Positions 32,840-41,793 are shown, counted from the stretch's first letter. The stretch: 64,000 bases of DNA from Mangrovimicrobium sp048323675 (GCF_048323675.1 NZ_JBLWFK010000003.1:62001-126000); one strand, 5' to 3'. Numbers and translations are program-made. The notes: generated from the letters alone by a model not told the origin.

Positions 32840-35047
32840 CTAGCCCCGGCTGCGCGGCAGGCCGAGACGGCGCTCCGCCACCATGCTGCGCAGGACTTCG
32901 CTGGAACCGCCATAGACCGTGGTCGCCGAGGAGTGCCGGTAGCCCATCTCGACGAGGCCCAGGCCCTCCTTGCCGCGCAGCAGTGAATCCGGCGCGGCGA
33001 GGTCGATCAGGTCGGTTGACACGGTGATGAAGGACTCGGTTACGAAGATCTTCGAGGCCGGGCCAAAGGCGAGGTCCGTTTCGCCGGCAAGCCAGGTGGC
33101 CAGCACCCGCGCCTCCATGGTCTCGGCGATGTTGGAGCGGGTGTAGGCCTCAGCGAGGCGGGCCTGCGTGCCGGGGTCTTCCAGCAGCGGACGCCCATTG
33201 CGTTCGCGGCCCTGGGCCCAGGCTTCCACCGCCGCGGCCATCTCGCGCATGTTGCGGTAGTAACCGCCGCCACTCTGCTCCTGGCTGAGGGCGGAGGACA
33301 TGACCTTCACACCGCCGTTGACCTCGCCCACCCGGTAGCGGTCGGGAATCCGCACGTCCGAGTAGAAGGTGGCGTTGGTGCGCTCGTCCATGAAGGTGTA
33401 GACCGGGTGGATCTCCACACCGGGATCGTCCAGCGGCACCAGGAACATGGTCAGGCCGCGGTGTTTGGGGACGTCGGGGTCGGTGCGGGTGAGCAGGAAC
33501 ACATAGCTGGCGAGGTTGGCGCCGGAGGTGAACATCTTCTGCCCGTTGATCACCCAGTCGTCGCCGTCGCGCACCGCGCGGGTCTTGGCGGCGAAGACAT
33601 CGGAGCCACAGGACGGTTCGGTATAACCCAGGCAGGCGGTGACCTCGCCGCGGGCAAAGCGCAACAGGACTTCCTCCTTCAGTTCCTGGGAACCGAAGTG
33701 CATCACCGCCTCGCCGATCATGCCGGTCACCCCGGCGGCGGGCGGTGTATAGCCCACGTCGCGCCACACGGCGCGGCTGGCGCGGGCGGAATCGGCATCG
33801 GCACCGCGGCCGCCCCACTCCTCGGGCCAGCTGGGGAACAGCAGCCCGGCCTCACCCAGCGCACGGTGCACCTCCCAGTCGTGGGATTCAAAGGAGTGGT
33901 CGTGCAGCAGGTGCTTTTGCGGATCGATGATACTGTCGAACAGCGCACGGGTTTCCGCCGCCAGCGCCTCGCCACCCTCCGGCGGATCGAAATTGATTTC
34001 TACCACACCGACGTCGGGCAGCACGGTCTGCTCGCCGAGAACCTGCCGGCGCCCTGCGCGCGCGCACTCGTCTGCCGGGTCGCCGAGCGCGAGGCCCCAG
34101 GCCTTGGCGCGGCGGTGATAGAGCTGGATATCGTATTCGTTGGACAGGCCGTAGCCGCCATAGGTGTGGATCGCGTGCGCCACCGCATTGGTCGCGGTGC
34201 GGTTGGCCCACCAGTACAGCTGGGAAATACAGGCGCCGGCATCCTCGCGACCGTCGGCAATCCGCCGCAGGGTCCACCAGAGCAGCAGGCGGGCGCCATC
34301 GGCATCGATCACGTCATCCGCCAGCGGGTGGCCAATACCCTGGTAGGCGCCGATAAACGAGCCGAAAGCCTGGCGTTCACTGGCATACGCGGAGGCCATG
34401 GCGAGGGACTCCTGGGCCAGCCCCACCAGCGCGGAGGCGGTCAACAGTTTCCATTCCTCGACCGCGGCGGACCAGGCGCGGAAGGCCGCGTCGCCCTCTG
34501 CAATCACGGTACGGCTCCCACAGCCCGGCAGGAATACGCCGAGCGCGTTACTGGCCAGCGAGTCCGGGGAGGACAGCGGCGCTGCCGGCTCCTCGATCGC
34601 CAGCTCGCTGCCGTCAAAGGTCACGATCCCTTTCGCCACGGCACCACCGGGCACCAGCTGGCGGACACCGGCCTCGGCTTTGTGCAGGGCGAGCACCAGG
34701 ATGCTCTCGCCGTCGGCGATACGCCCGATCCACTCGGCCGCGGCACTGCCGCCCACTTCGCCGACCAGGCGCATGGCCGCGACGGACTCGGCGAGTGGCG
34801 CGGAAGCCAGCCGGCGACCGGCCTGTTCCATCATCAGGCAGGCGTCGAACAGGCCCATGCCACTGCCACCGGCGGCTTCGGACAGGCGGATACAGGGCGC
34901 GTCGAGCGCCACCAGTTCGCGCCACAGGGCGGGATCGAAGCCCAGTGGCTCCGCTTCGCGGATGCGCTCGGAGGTGGATTCACCCTCGAAAAAGCGCTGG
35001 AACATGTCCCGCACCATCAGGCTGTCTTCGGGGAGGCTCAGGTTCAT
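32840..35047 (-). CDS. Fused tandem acyl-CoA dehydrogenase (FadE34/ChsE3-like)
   Basis: A 735-residue protein made of two acyl-CoA dehydrogenase modules. The N-terminal half (about 1-350) ends with IHTYGGYGLSNEYDIQLYHR. The C-terminal half (about 370-735) has GYTEPSCGSDVFAAKTRAVR, an FAD/substrate loop KMFTSGANLASYVFLLTR and the closing YGGSSEVLRSMVAERRLG. This organization resembles FadE34-type enzymes that dehydrogenate steroid side-chain CoA esters, in which the two chains of an alpha2beta2 dehydrogenase are fused. The family is clear; the steroid substrate is inferred from the neighbouring KstD homologue. FAD-dependent, presumably cytoplasmic. Confidence 0.85.
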   Translation of the reverse strand: MNLSLPEDSLMVRDMFQRFFEGESTSERIREAEPLGFDPALWRELVALDAPCIRLSEAAGGSGMGLFDACLMMEQAGRRLASAPLAESVAAMRLVGEVGGSAAAEWIGRIADGESILVLALHKAEAGVRQLVPGGAVAKGIVTFDGSELAIEEPAAPLSSPDSLASNALGVFLPGCGSRTVIAEGDAAFRAWSAAVEEWKLLTASALVGLAQESLAMASAYASERQAFGSFIGAYQGIGHPLADDVIDADGARLLLWWTLRRIADGREDAGACISQLYWWANRTATNAVAHAIHTYGGYGLSNEYDIQLYHRRAKAWGLALGDPADECARAGRRQVLGEQTVLPDVGVVEINFDPPEGGEALAAETRALFDSIIDPQKHLLHDHSFESHDWEVHRALGEAGLLFPSWPEEWGGRGADADSARASRAVWRDVGYTPPAAGVTGMIGEAVMHFGSQELKEEVLLRFARGEVTACLGYTEPSCGSDVFAAKTRAVRDGDDWVINGQKMFTSGANLASYVFLLTRTDPDVPKHRGLTMFLVPLDDPGVEIHPVYTFMDERTNATFYSDVRIPDRYRVGEVNGGVKVMSSALSQEQSGGGYYRNMREMAAAVEAWAQGRERNGRPLLEDPGTQARLAEAYTRSNIAETMEARVLATWLAGETDLAFGPASKIFVTESFITVSTDLIDLAAPDSLLRGKEGLGLVEMGYRHSSATTVYGGSSEVLRSMVAERRLGLPRSRG

Positions 35048-35130
35048 GGTTATTCCTCTCTCAATTTTCTTTTCGTTAGCTGTTTCTGGTGAATTTGATG
35101 GGTCCGTTGGGAGCTACGTAGCCCGCCTGC

Positions 35131-35236
35131 CGCTCGAAGACTTCCTGCTGGAACACGCCAAAAGGCGCACATCCCTGTGCAGGCTCGGCCGGCGACGTCC
35201 TGTCGCCTCACGGTTCCAGCAGGAAGTCTTCGAGCG
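35131..35236 (+). repeat. Structured intergenic hairpin element, copy G (class 3)
   Basis: A perfect 24-bp outer stem (35131-35154 with 35213-35236) encloses 58 nt: ACGCCAAAAGGC, P2 GCACA-TCCC-TGTGC, AGGCTCGGCC and P3 GGCGAC-GTCCT-GTCGCC. It shares the inner GCTGGAAC of the stem and the whole centre plan with copy F, but the outer 16 bp of the stem are unrelated. Confidence 0.87.
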
Positions 35237-35323
35237 ACATGCTGCCAAGGCAGAAATCCCGAGCGTGTACCCCTGAGATCGAGGGTTGAGTGTTCCAGCT
35301 AGCCTCGGCTTTCACCGCGCACG

Positions 35324-35352
35324 GGGTGTACTGCCCCACCCCAGTACCACCC
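35324..35352 (-). terminator. Possible terminator hairpin after the KstD-like gene
   Basis: GGGTGTACT pairs with AGTACCACCC with one bulged base, 26 nt after the stop codon at 35378. No T-tract follows, so this is weak. Confidence 0.25.
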
Positions 35353-35377
35353 AATCTTCAGGATTCCTCGACGGGAT

Positions 35378-37051
35378 TCAACCACCCTGCCCCAAAGCAT
35401 GATTCGCCGCAACATAACCCCAAACAAACGAAGGCCCGACACTGCAACCGGCTCCCGGATAGGTCCGGCCCATTACGGATGCGGTGGAAACACCCGTGGC
35501 GTAGAGACCGGGAATCACCGATCCGTCCTCGCGCAGCACCCGCGCTTGCGTATCCGTCACCACGCCACCGTAGGTTCCGACATCACCCGGGAACACCTGC
35601 ACCGCGTAGAACGGCCCGCGCTCGATCGTACCAAGGGTTTCCGAGGGCTTGTGGGTGAAGTCACCCAGCCAGCGGTCGTAGGCGCGGGCGCCGCGCTGGA
35701 AGTCGGCGTCATCGTTGTTGGCGACAAAGCCGTTGAAGCGCTCGATGGTGCCTTTCAGCACCGCGGGGTCGATGTCCAGTTGCGCGGCGAGACCATCGAT
35801 CGTCATGGCGTTGATCAGATATCCCTCCGTGGTCCAGCTGAGGGGTTTCTTCGTGCCCGGCATGGTGCCCGCCAACATGTATTTCTTCATGTACTGGCTG
35901 TCGAAAATGGCCCAGCTGGGCACCGCGGGAACCTCTTTATTGCGATCGAGCATGCCCTGGCAGTAGGCCATATAGGAGCCGCCCTCGTTCATGTAGCGCA
36001 CACCGCTCTGGTCCACCAGAATGCAGTGGGGCGCGGCGGTCATGTTCTGTACCCCCGGTTTGACGTCCAGTTCCTCGCTGCCTGGCGGCAGGGTCGTCTG
36101 GAAACCGACAAAGGTATCCATCTGGGCGATGGCGGCGCCGTGGCGCATCATTTCCTCGATCATCTCCCCGGTATCACCGGGGTTGGTGTTGGTCCACTTT
36201 ACCGAGGTGCCGGGCTGGTACTGGTCGCGCATCCGCTGGTTGCGGGAGAAGCCGCCGGCGTTGACCAGCACACCGAGGCGCGCGCCAATGCGCCAGGGTT
36301 GGCCGTCCTTTTCGGTGAGGATGCCGGTAATGGCGCCATTTTCCTCGATCAGCTGTCCCACCGCCGTGTTCAGGCGGATATCCACGCCAGCACGCAGGGC
36401 AGCCTGTAACATGCGGCCCTGCAGCGCGGCGCCCGCTGCCACTGGCCGCCTGCCCATGAGTTTGGACAGGGTATTGGAGATACCGATCTTCAGCATGGTC
36501 TGCTTCGACTTCCAGGACTGCTTGAAATTGGGGATGAGCAGCATCTGGTCGAGCGGACCCGCCAGGGGCAGGAAGCTGGGGCGGAGCTTGTCGGCCCAGT
36601 CGCCCAGCTGGTTGGCGTCGAACACCCTTGCGACCACGGTACGTCCGCGCTCGGAGCCGCCGGGGCGGTCGTCGTAGTAGTCCGGCCAATAGGCCACGCG
36701 GTCCAGCTTGACGTCCTGGCGGACCAGGAATTCCACCATGCGCGGCGCCTCGCGAATGTAGGTGAGCCGGCGTTCACGGGTCGCGCCCGGCTGGTCGGGG
36801 TGGTCGCCGACAACGTTGTCGAGATAGGTGGCGGCCAGCTCCGGGCTGTCCTCGACACCATCGCGCTGCATGAACATGTTGTTGGGAATCCACATGACGC
36901 CGCCGGAGCGGGCGGTGGTACCACCCGCCAGTCCGGTTTTCTCAAGGATCAGCACGTCCTTGCCGGAAGCGCGCATGACCAGCGCCGCGCACATGGAACC
37001 GCCGCCGCAGCCGACCACTACGAAATCCCGTACCTCGTCGAAGTTACTCAT
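35378..37051 (-). CDS. 3-ketosteroid delta1-dehydrogenase family flavoprotein
   Basis: A 557-residue FAD enzyme of the fumarate-reductase/KstD family. The N-terminal dinucleotide fold is FVVVGCGGGSMCAALVMRAS with EKTGLAGGTTARSGGVMWIP following. The C-terminus has the KstD signature order: FYAVQVFPGDVGTYGGVVTD, IPGLYATGVSTASVMGRTYP and VGPSFVWGYVAANHAL. KstD enzymes introduce the 1,2 double bond into the 3-keto A ring of steroids before ring opening. Related flavoproteins act on other cyclic ketones, so the steroid substrate is likely but not proven. A Rieske oxygenase gene lies directly upstream on the same strand. Confidence 0.85.
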   Translation of the reverse strand: MSNFDEVRDFVVVGCGGGSMCAALVMRASGKDVLILEKTGLAGGTTARSGGVMWIPNNMFMQRDGVEDSPELAATYLDNVVGDHPDQPGATRERRLTYIREAPRMVEFLVRQDVKLDRVAYWPDYYDDRPGGSERGRTVVARVFDANQLGDWADKLRPSFLPLAGPLDQMLLIPNFKQSWKSKQTMLKIGISNTLSKLMGRRPVAAGAALQGRMLQAALRAGVDIRLNTAVGQLIEENGAITGILTEKDGQPWRIGARLGVLVNAGGFSRNQRMRDQYQPGTSVKWTNTNPGDTGEMIEEMMRHGAAIAQMDTFVGFQTTLPPGSEELDVKPGVQNMTAAPHCILVDQSGVRYMNEGGSYMAYCQGMLDRNKEVPAVPSWAIFDSQYMKKYMLAGTMPGTKKPLSWTTEGYLINAMTIDGLAAQLDIDPAVLKGTIERFNGFVANNDDADFQRGARAYDRWLGDFTHKPSETLGTIERGPFYAVQVFPGDVGTYGGVVTDTQARVLREDGSVIPGLYATGVSTASVMGRTYPGAGCSVGPSFVWGYVAANHALGQGG

Positions 37052-37105
37052 GTTTGCGCTTCCCGGTTGTTATGTAAGAGTGCGGCGAAGGGACCCGCAG
37101 TCTAC

Positions 37106-38503
37106 TCAGAACCCGATGTCGAGAACAGTGGCATCGAAACCGCTGTTGACGGTCTGCGATGCTTTCGCCAGCGACTCGCTCTCCAGGCCGGCGAGGTAAC
37201 CGTCGATCAGGCGCTGGTAGTTGCTGATCATGCCCTCTCCAGGGAGCCCGTTGCCGCCCTTGCCCAGGCGCATGAACTCGAGGTTGTGCAGGCCTGTTTG
37301 CTGGATCGGCAGGTTGGAGTAGTCCTGGCGGGGAATCTCGGGGAAATCCTGGGAATCATAGGGCAGGATGGTCGGTTCCGTGGGCGTGTCCATGGCCTCG
37401 CCCTCGGGCGGAATCACCAGCGACCAGATTTCAAAGAAACAGGTTTCGGCAGTCAGCGGACGAATCCGGTAGGACGACATCGCTCCCATCATCGGCAGCA
37501 GGAAGAAGTGCGGGAACATGTATTCCACCGCGTGGAACTCCTGCGACTGGGCGACCTGCATCAGGTCGAAAATGGGCACGCCGCGCGCCTTCGCGTCCTC
37601 GGTTACCGCGGAATAGGCCGCGCCGTAGAACATCATGTTGGCCATGTCCGGGTCCTCCGGCACGTCCATGTCACGCAGCTTCTCCAACACGGCAACTTCG
37701 GTGTGATGCACCATGCCGGCCATACCGGTGCTCAGGCGGCCGAGGAAATCCGCGGTGAGGTTGACCACGTCGCGCGACGCCATGTCTTCATTCGGCATTA
37801 CGCCCTCTGCATCCGGACCGTACTGGCGGCCCGCCTTGTAGGTGCGCTCGTGCAATTGCGGATGGGTCTGCATGACATGGTAACCCTCCTGGAAGGCTTC
37901 CAGGGCCAGTTTCCAGTTGGTCGGCAATACGGTCCCGTACCACCACTCCATGCGCAGCATGTCGGCGTTGCGGGCTTCCATCCGCTCGGCCACCGGGCCA
38001 AGGCATTCGCGCAGGCCGGGGGCCGCGTCGTCGAAGTTGATGAAGGCGCAACCGGCCCAGAAATCGATGCGTACCGGGGCGAGGTCGATCTCGGTTTTTT
38101 CCAGCAGTTCCGGTGAGAATATCTGCTTGCCGAAGACAAAGGTGCAGTCGCCCTCGGTGTTGAAACGCCAGCCGTGGAAGGGGCAGACAAAGCCGGCTTC
38201 CCCGCAGGTGCCGGGCCCGTGGACCAGTTTTACACCGCGGTGGCGACAGGCGTTGTGGAAGGCCTTAACGCCTTCCTTGCTGCGCACGACAATCACCGAC
38301 CGGTCGAGAATTTCGTAGACGACGTAATCGCCGACCTCGGGAATTTCCTCGAGCCGGCAGGCCATCTGCCAGACGTGCGGCCATAGCTTCTCCTGTTCGA
38401 GCTTGAAGAAGGCTTCGTCGTAATAGCGTTGGGTGGGGATCAGTTCCGGGTGGGTGATACGGAACGGCACCGAATCGAGTTTGCTGCGGGTATCCTGGCT
38501 CAT
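37106..38503 (-). CDS. Rieske-type ring-hydroxylating oxygenase, alpha subunit
   Basis: A 465-residue oxygenase. The Rieske [2Fe-2S] ligands are Cys86-x-His88 (NACRHRGVKL) and Cys107-x2-His110 (FVCPFHGWRF). The mononuclear iron site is in the segment NWKLALEAFQEGYHVMQTHP, with His209 and His214. Together these indicate an oxygenase that activates O2 on a ring substrate. No beta subunit, ferredoxin or reductase gene is nearby, so it is either an alpha-only type like KshA or depends on unlinked partners. A good promoter lies upstream (38641-38669). Transcribed with the KstD homologue 54 nt downstream. Confidence 0.9.
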   Translation of the reverse strand: MSQDTRSKLDSVPFRITHPELIPTQRYYDEAFFKLEQEKLWPHVWQMACRLEEIPEVGDYVVYEILDRSVIVVRSKEGVKAFHNACRHRGVKLVHGPGTCGEAGFVCPFHGWRFNTEGDCTFVFGKQIFSPELLEKTEIDLAPVRIDFWAGCAFINFDDAAPGLRECLGPVAERMEARNADMLRMEWWYGTVLPTNWKLALEAFQEGYHVMQTHPQLHERTYKAGRQYGPDAEGVMPNEDMASRDVVNLTADFLGRLSTGMAGMVHHTEVAVLEKLRDMDVPEDPDMANMMFYGAAYSAVTEDAKARGVPIFDLMQVAQSQEFHAVEYMFPHFFLLPMMGAMSSYRIRPLTAETCFFEIWSLVIPPEGEAMDTPTEPTILPYDSQDFPEIPRQDYSNLPIQQTGLHNLEFMRLGKGGNGLPGEGMISNYQRLIDGYLAGLESESLAKASQTVNSGFDATVLDIGF

Positions 38504-38640
38504 GGCGTGGCCTCCGGTCTTATAGCTCTGGCCGGCGATTCACAAGGGGGCTGGCAAAGTAGCCCTCCCGGACCTGACCGGTTGGCAGATGGTTTACCGC
38601 TCTCCGGATATGGAATCGCCACTTGAAAAACTGACGATCT

Positions 38641-38669
38641 ATTATTAATTTAACGCTCCCGGGAGTCAA
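38641..38669 (-). promoter_or_regulatory. Promoter of the Rieske oxygenase gene, with overlapping palindrome
   Basis: Minus strand: TTGACT at 38664-38669, a 17-nt spacer, then AATAAT at 38641-38646, close to sigma-70 consensus. A CTCCCGGGAG palindrome (38656-38665) overlaps the -35 and spacer and could be an operator. It leaves a leader of about 130 nt. Confidence 0.6.
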
Positions 38670-38723
38670 TCCAAGCCCGTTACAAGTCTGTAATCGAACC
38701 CCCAGCTGCCCACAGGAACGCCC

Positions 38724-39605
38724 ATGACCATAACAAACCCCGCAGAACCTGCCTTCGCCGCCGACAACCATCTCGGCGAAACACCGCTGTGGTCCGGGCG
38801 CGAGCAGGCGCTGTACTGGGTCAACTGCGAACAACCCCCGCAGGTGCACCGCTGGTATCCGGGAGAAGACCGCCACGACAGCTGGGACATGCCGGAACGC
38901 GTCGGCGGCATCGCCCTGAAAGCCTCCGGCGGACTGCTGGTGGTGCTCTCACATGGCATATACGACTTCGACCCGCTCAGCGGTTCACTTGAACTGCGCC
39001 TCGCGTCCCCGCTGCCGGCGCACATATCCCTGCACGAGACACTGGTCGACCGCCAGGGCCGGCTCTGGGTCGGCGCCTACGATCACCAGTTCACGCCGGA
39101 CAACCGCGACGCCAAGGGCGGCTTTATCTTCCGCCTGGACGGCGATGTACTGACCCCGGTAGTGCCCGGGATCAGCGTGGCCAACGGCCTCGCGGTCAGC
39201 CCGGACAACACCGTCCTGTACTACGCGGACGCACCCACACGCACCGCCATGGCCTGCGACCTCGATCCGGCCAGCGGCGAACTGGGAGAACCCCGCGAAT
39301 TCCTGCGCCTGCAGGACGGTGAGGGTTTCGTCGATGGCGCCACGGTCGACGCGGAAGGGGGCTACTGGCTGGCGGCAGTAGGCGCCGGCGCCATGCGCCG
39401 CTACCTGCCCGACGGCAGCCTCGACCGGGTGGTAAAGATCCCGGTATCCAACCCCACCAAGGCCGCGTTTGGCGGCGCCGGTCTCAACACGCTCTATGTC
39501 ACCACGACCCGGCTGAAAATCGGCCCCGACGCCGAAGCCAACGGCGGAGTCTATGCGCTGGACGTCGGTGTCAGGGGCCTGCCGGAACCCGAATTCAGGG
39601 ACTAG
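38724..39605 (+). CDS. SMP-30/gluconolactonase family lactonase
   Basis: A 293-residue six-bladed beta-propeller of the SMP-30/gluconolactonase/LRE-like family, which hydrolyses lactones using a divalent metal. Visible family features are NHLGETPLWSGREQALYWVN near the start (metal Glu), RVGGIALKASGGLLVVLSHG, LVDRQGRLWVGAYD, and SVANGLAVSPDNTVLYYADA carrying the Asn and Asp metal-site region. It diverges from the Rieske gene. In this setting it may open a lactone formed during ring degradation; that is inference. Confidence 0.88.
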   Translation: MTITNPAEPAFAADNHLGETPLWSGREQALYWVNCEQPPQVHRWYPGEDRHDSWDMPERVGGIALKASGGLLVVLSHGIYDFDPLSGSLELRLASPLPAHISLHETLVDRQGRLWVGAYDHQFTPDNRDAKGGFIFRLDGDVLTPVVPGISVANGLAVSPDNTVLYYADAPTRTAMACDLDPASGELGEPREFLRLQDGEGFVDGATVDAEGGYWLAAVGAGAMRRYLPDGSLDRVVKIPVSNPTKAAFGGAGLNTLYVTTTRLKIGPDAEANGGVYALDVGVRGLPEPEFRD

Positions 39606-41032
39606 GAAGGCCGCGCGCAGCCCGCGGCGAGATCGACCATCTTGCCCGGGTTGAGGATATTGTCCGGGTCCAGCGCCTTTTTCAGGGTGCGCATCAGGGC
39701 CAGTTCTTCCGCGCTGCGGGTCATGTCGATGTAGGCCAGGCGACCCACGCCGATCCCGTGCTCCGCGGAAATGGAACCGTTAACGCTCTGTGCCGCACGG
39801 TAGACGCACAGGTCGAGGGTGTCGGCGATGCTTGCATCCATTTCGCCAATGGTCACCACGGCGTGCAGGTTGCCGTCCCCGACATGGCCATAAAATATCG
39901 CGTCGACATTGGGATAGCTGTCGGCAAAGTTCTGCCGCGCCGCTGCCACAAAGGCGGGCATGTCCGTCTGCCCCATGCTCACGTCATAGCTGCGGAAGGG
40001 GCGCATCGGCGCCAGGCCGTGCTGCATTTCCTCGCGGATATCCCACAACGCCTTGCGCTCGCGCTCCGACTGGGCGATCACCGCGTCCGCGACGACACCC
40101 TCTTCCAGCAACATTGCCAGCGCACGCTCGAACTGGGCGTCATCGCCCTCCTCGTCGCCGCCCATGGCTTCCACCAGCGCGTAGTAGGGAAAACCCAGGG
40201 GCAGCGGGCGGGCGCCGCCATTCACCTGGGATTCGCTCATGCGCTGGTAAAAATCCTCCCACATCAGCTCATAGGAGGAGAGCCGGCCGGACAGCGTGGT
40301 GCCGAGCGCCCGCAGCACCGCGATGCAGGCGTCAAAGTTTTCCATCGCCAGCAGGGCTGTCTGGCAGGTGGTGGGCAGCGGCCGCAGCCGCAGCACCGCG
40401 CGGGTGACGATACCCAGGGTGCCTTCGCTGCCGATCAGCAGGTGTTTCCAGTTGTAGCCAGCGTTGTCCTTGAGCATCTTGGTGAGCGAGGACACCACCG
40501 TTCCGTCGGCCAGCACGGCTTCCAGGCCGATCACCATGTCGCGCATCATGCCCCAGCGCAGCACCCGGTTGCCGCCGGCGTTGGTGCCGATCACTCCGCC
40601 GATCATCGCCGAACCGCGCGCGCCAAGGTCCAGTGGCAGCATGAGTTGCCCGGCCTCAGCGGCCTCCTGGGCGACCTGCAGGATGCAGCCGGCCTCGACA
40701 GTCATGGTCATGGCGCCATGGTCGATCTCCACGATGCGGTTCATGCGCTCCAGCGACAGCGCGATGCCGCCATCCGCGGGCACCGCAGCTCCGCAGGTGC
40801 CGGTCTGGCCGCCGATCACGGTGACCGGCGTGTGCGCCGCCGCGGCGATCCTGACCACCCCCGCAACCTCTTCGGTCGTGGCGGGTTTGACCAGGAACGC
40901 CGGGCTGGAGGCGTATTTCTGCGTCAGGTCCACCCGGTAGCGGGTGTCGATCGATTCGCCGGCGACCACGTATTTTGCGCCCACCACTGCCGCCAGCGCG
41001 GCCTGCATTTGCGTGTTGTTTTCGGAGCTCAC
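39602..41032 (-). CDS. FAD-linked 2-hydroxyacid dehydrogenase (GlcD/D-lactate dehydrogenase type)
   Basis: A 476-residue flavoprotein of the FAD-binding type 4 (VAO) family. The FAD-binding half carries VTVIGGQTGTCGAAVPADGG and GARGSAMIGGVIGTNAGGNR, both typical, and the C-terminal cap ends with SAEHGIGVGRLAYIDMTRSA and the closing ALDPDNILNPGKMV. Family members oxidize D-lactate, glycolate or D-2-hydroxyglutarate. The start overlaps the aldolase stop by 4 nt, so both belong to one operon; a 2-hydroxy acid or a pyruvate-derived product of the aldolase is a reasonable substrate, but unproven. Confidence 0.87.
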   Translation of the reverse strand: MSSENNTQMQAALAAVVGAKYVVAGESIDTRYRVDLTQKYASSPAFLVKPATTEEVAGVVRIAAAAHTPVTVIGGQTGTCGAAVPADGGIALSLERMNRIVEIDHGAMTMTVEAGCILQVAQEAAEAGQLMLPLDLGARGSAMIGGVIGTNAGGNRVLRWGMMRDMVIGLEAVLADGTVVSSLTKMLKDNAGYNWKHLLIGSEGTLGIVTRAVLRLRPLPTTCQTALLAMENFDACIAVLRALGTTLSGRLSSYELMWEDFYQRMSESQVNGGARPLPLGFPYYALVEAMGGDEEGDDAQFERALAMLLEEGVVADAVIAQSERERKALWDIREEMQHGLAPMRPFRSYDVSMGQTDMPAFVAAARQNFADSYPNVDAIFYGHVGDGNLHAVVTIGEMDASIADTLDLCVYRAAQSVNGSISAEHGIGVGRLAYIDMTRSAEELALMRTLKKALDPDNILNPGKMVDLAAGCARPS

Positions 41033-41793
41033 TGAGCGTCTCCACTGTTGTTCGCGGCCAGGGCGCGGAAATTTTTCACGTCCTCGGCCATGCCGCGGCG
41101 GATGAAGCCGAGGTCGCTGCCCTGCACCACCAGTTGTACGCCGAGTTCGAGCAGGGCGCGGGTATAGTCATTGCCGAGGCTGGCGCTGGCGCTGATCCTG
41201 CCGTGCTGGCGGCAGGCCAGCGCAATCCTGCCGATGGCTGCCAACACCTCGTCGTGCATCTCCAGCACCGGGCCGAGGCCCAGGCCGAGGCCGAGATCCA
41301 CCGGGCCGACAAACAGGCCGTCGATGCCGTCCACCGCGGCGATGGCGTCGAGGTTCTGCATACCCTCCGCGGTCTCGATCATGACGAAACACAGGGGCTG
41401 CGCCTGCACCGCCTCCTTGCCGTAGTAATTGCGGACCTTGCCGAAGGAGCGGAGACCGTCCGGCGGATAGCGCATGGCCTCGGCGGCGTGTTGCGCCTGC
41501 TCCACGGTCGACACCATGGGCACCACCACCCCGGCGGCGCCGAGGTCGAGCGCGCGCATGATCTGCACCTGGTCCACGCCTCCGACGCGCACCAGCGACG
41601 GCGTGCGGTTGAGGTCCATGGCCTGGATCAGCCCCCCGAGGCTGTCCCAGGTGGGACCGCCGTGCTGGGTATCGATCACCGCGCAGTCGTAGCCGCCGGC
41701 ACCGATCATTTCGGCAGATATGTTGTTGGCAATGGCCATCCAGGTGGCGAAGGCGCTTTCACCGGCTTGTAGCCGCTCGGGGAGTGTGGCCAT
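41029..41793 (-). CDS. HpcH/HpaI family aldolase
   Basis: A 254-residue class II (metal-dependent) aldolase that cleaves 4-hydroxy-2-oxo acids to pyruvate plus an aldehyde. The family signatures are FATWMAIANNISAEMIGAGG near residue 15, AVIDTQHGG, GAAGVVVPMVSTVEQAQHAA, the metal Glu in CFVMIETAEGMQNLDAIAAV and the metal Asp in DGLFVGPVDLG. It starts an operon with the FAD-linked dehydrogenase and diverges from a P450-reductase pair; two TGTTANNTAACA palindromes lie in the shared 249-nt promoter region. Confidence 0.9.
   Translation of the reverse strand: MATLPERLQAGESAFATWMAIANNISAEMIGAGGYDCAVIDTQHGGPTWDSLGGLIQAMDLNRTPSLVRVGGVDQVQIMRALDLGAAGVVVPMVSTVEQAQHAAEAMRYPPDGLRSFGKVRNYYGKEAVQAQPLCFVMIETAEGMQNLDAIAAVDGIDGLFVGPVDLGLGLGLGPVLEMHDEVLAAIGRIALACRQHGRISASASLGNDYTRALLELGVQLVVQGSDLGFIRRGMAEDVKNFRALAANNSGDAQ

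Larger units (their letters stand above)
35048..35377. other. Intergenic region with hairpin element G
   Basis: 330 nt between the acyl-CoA dehydrogenase start and the KstD-like stop. It contains element G and a smaller imperfect hairpin at 35324-35352. No gene is seen. Confidence 0.6.

Noticed and set aside
1969..35236. Repeat copies as a CRISPR array
   Set aside because: Copies are kilobases apart, palindromic over about 100 nt and in both orientations; there are no spacers of uniform length and no cas genes.
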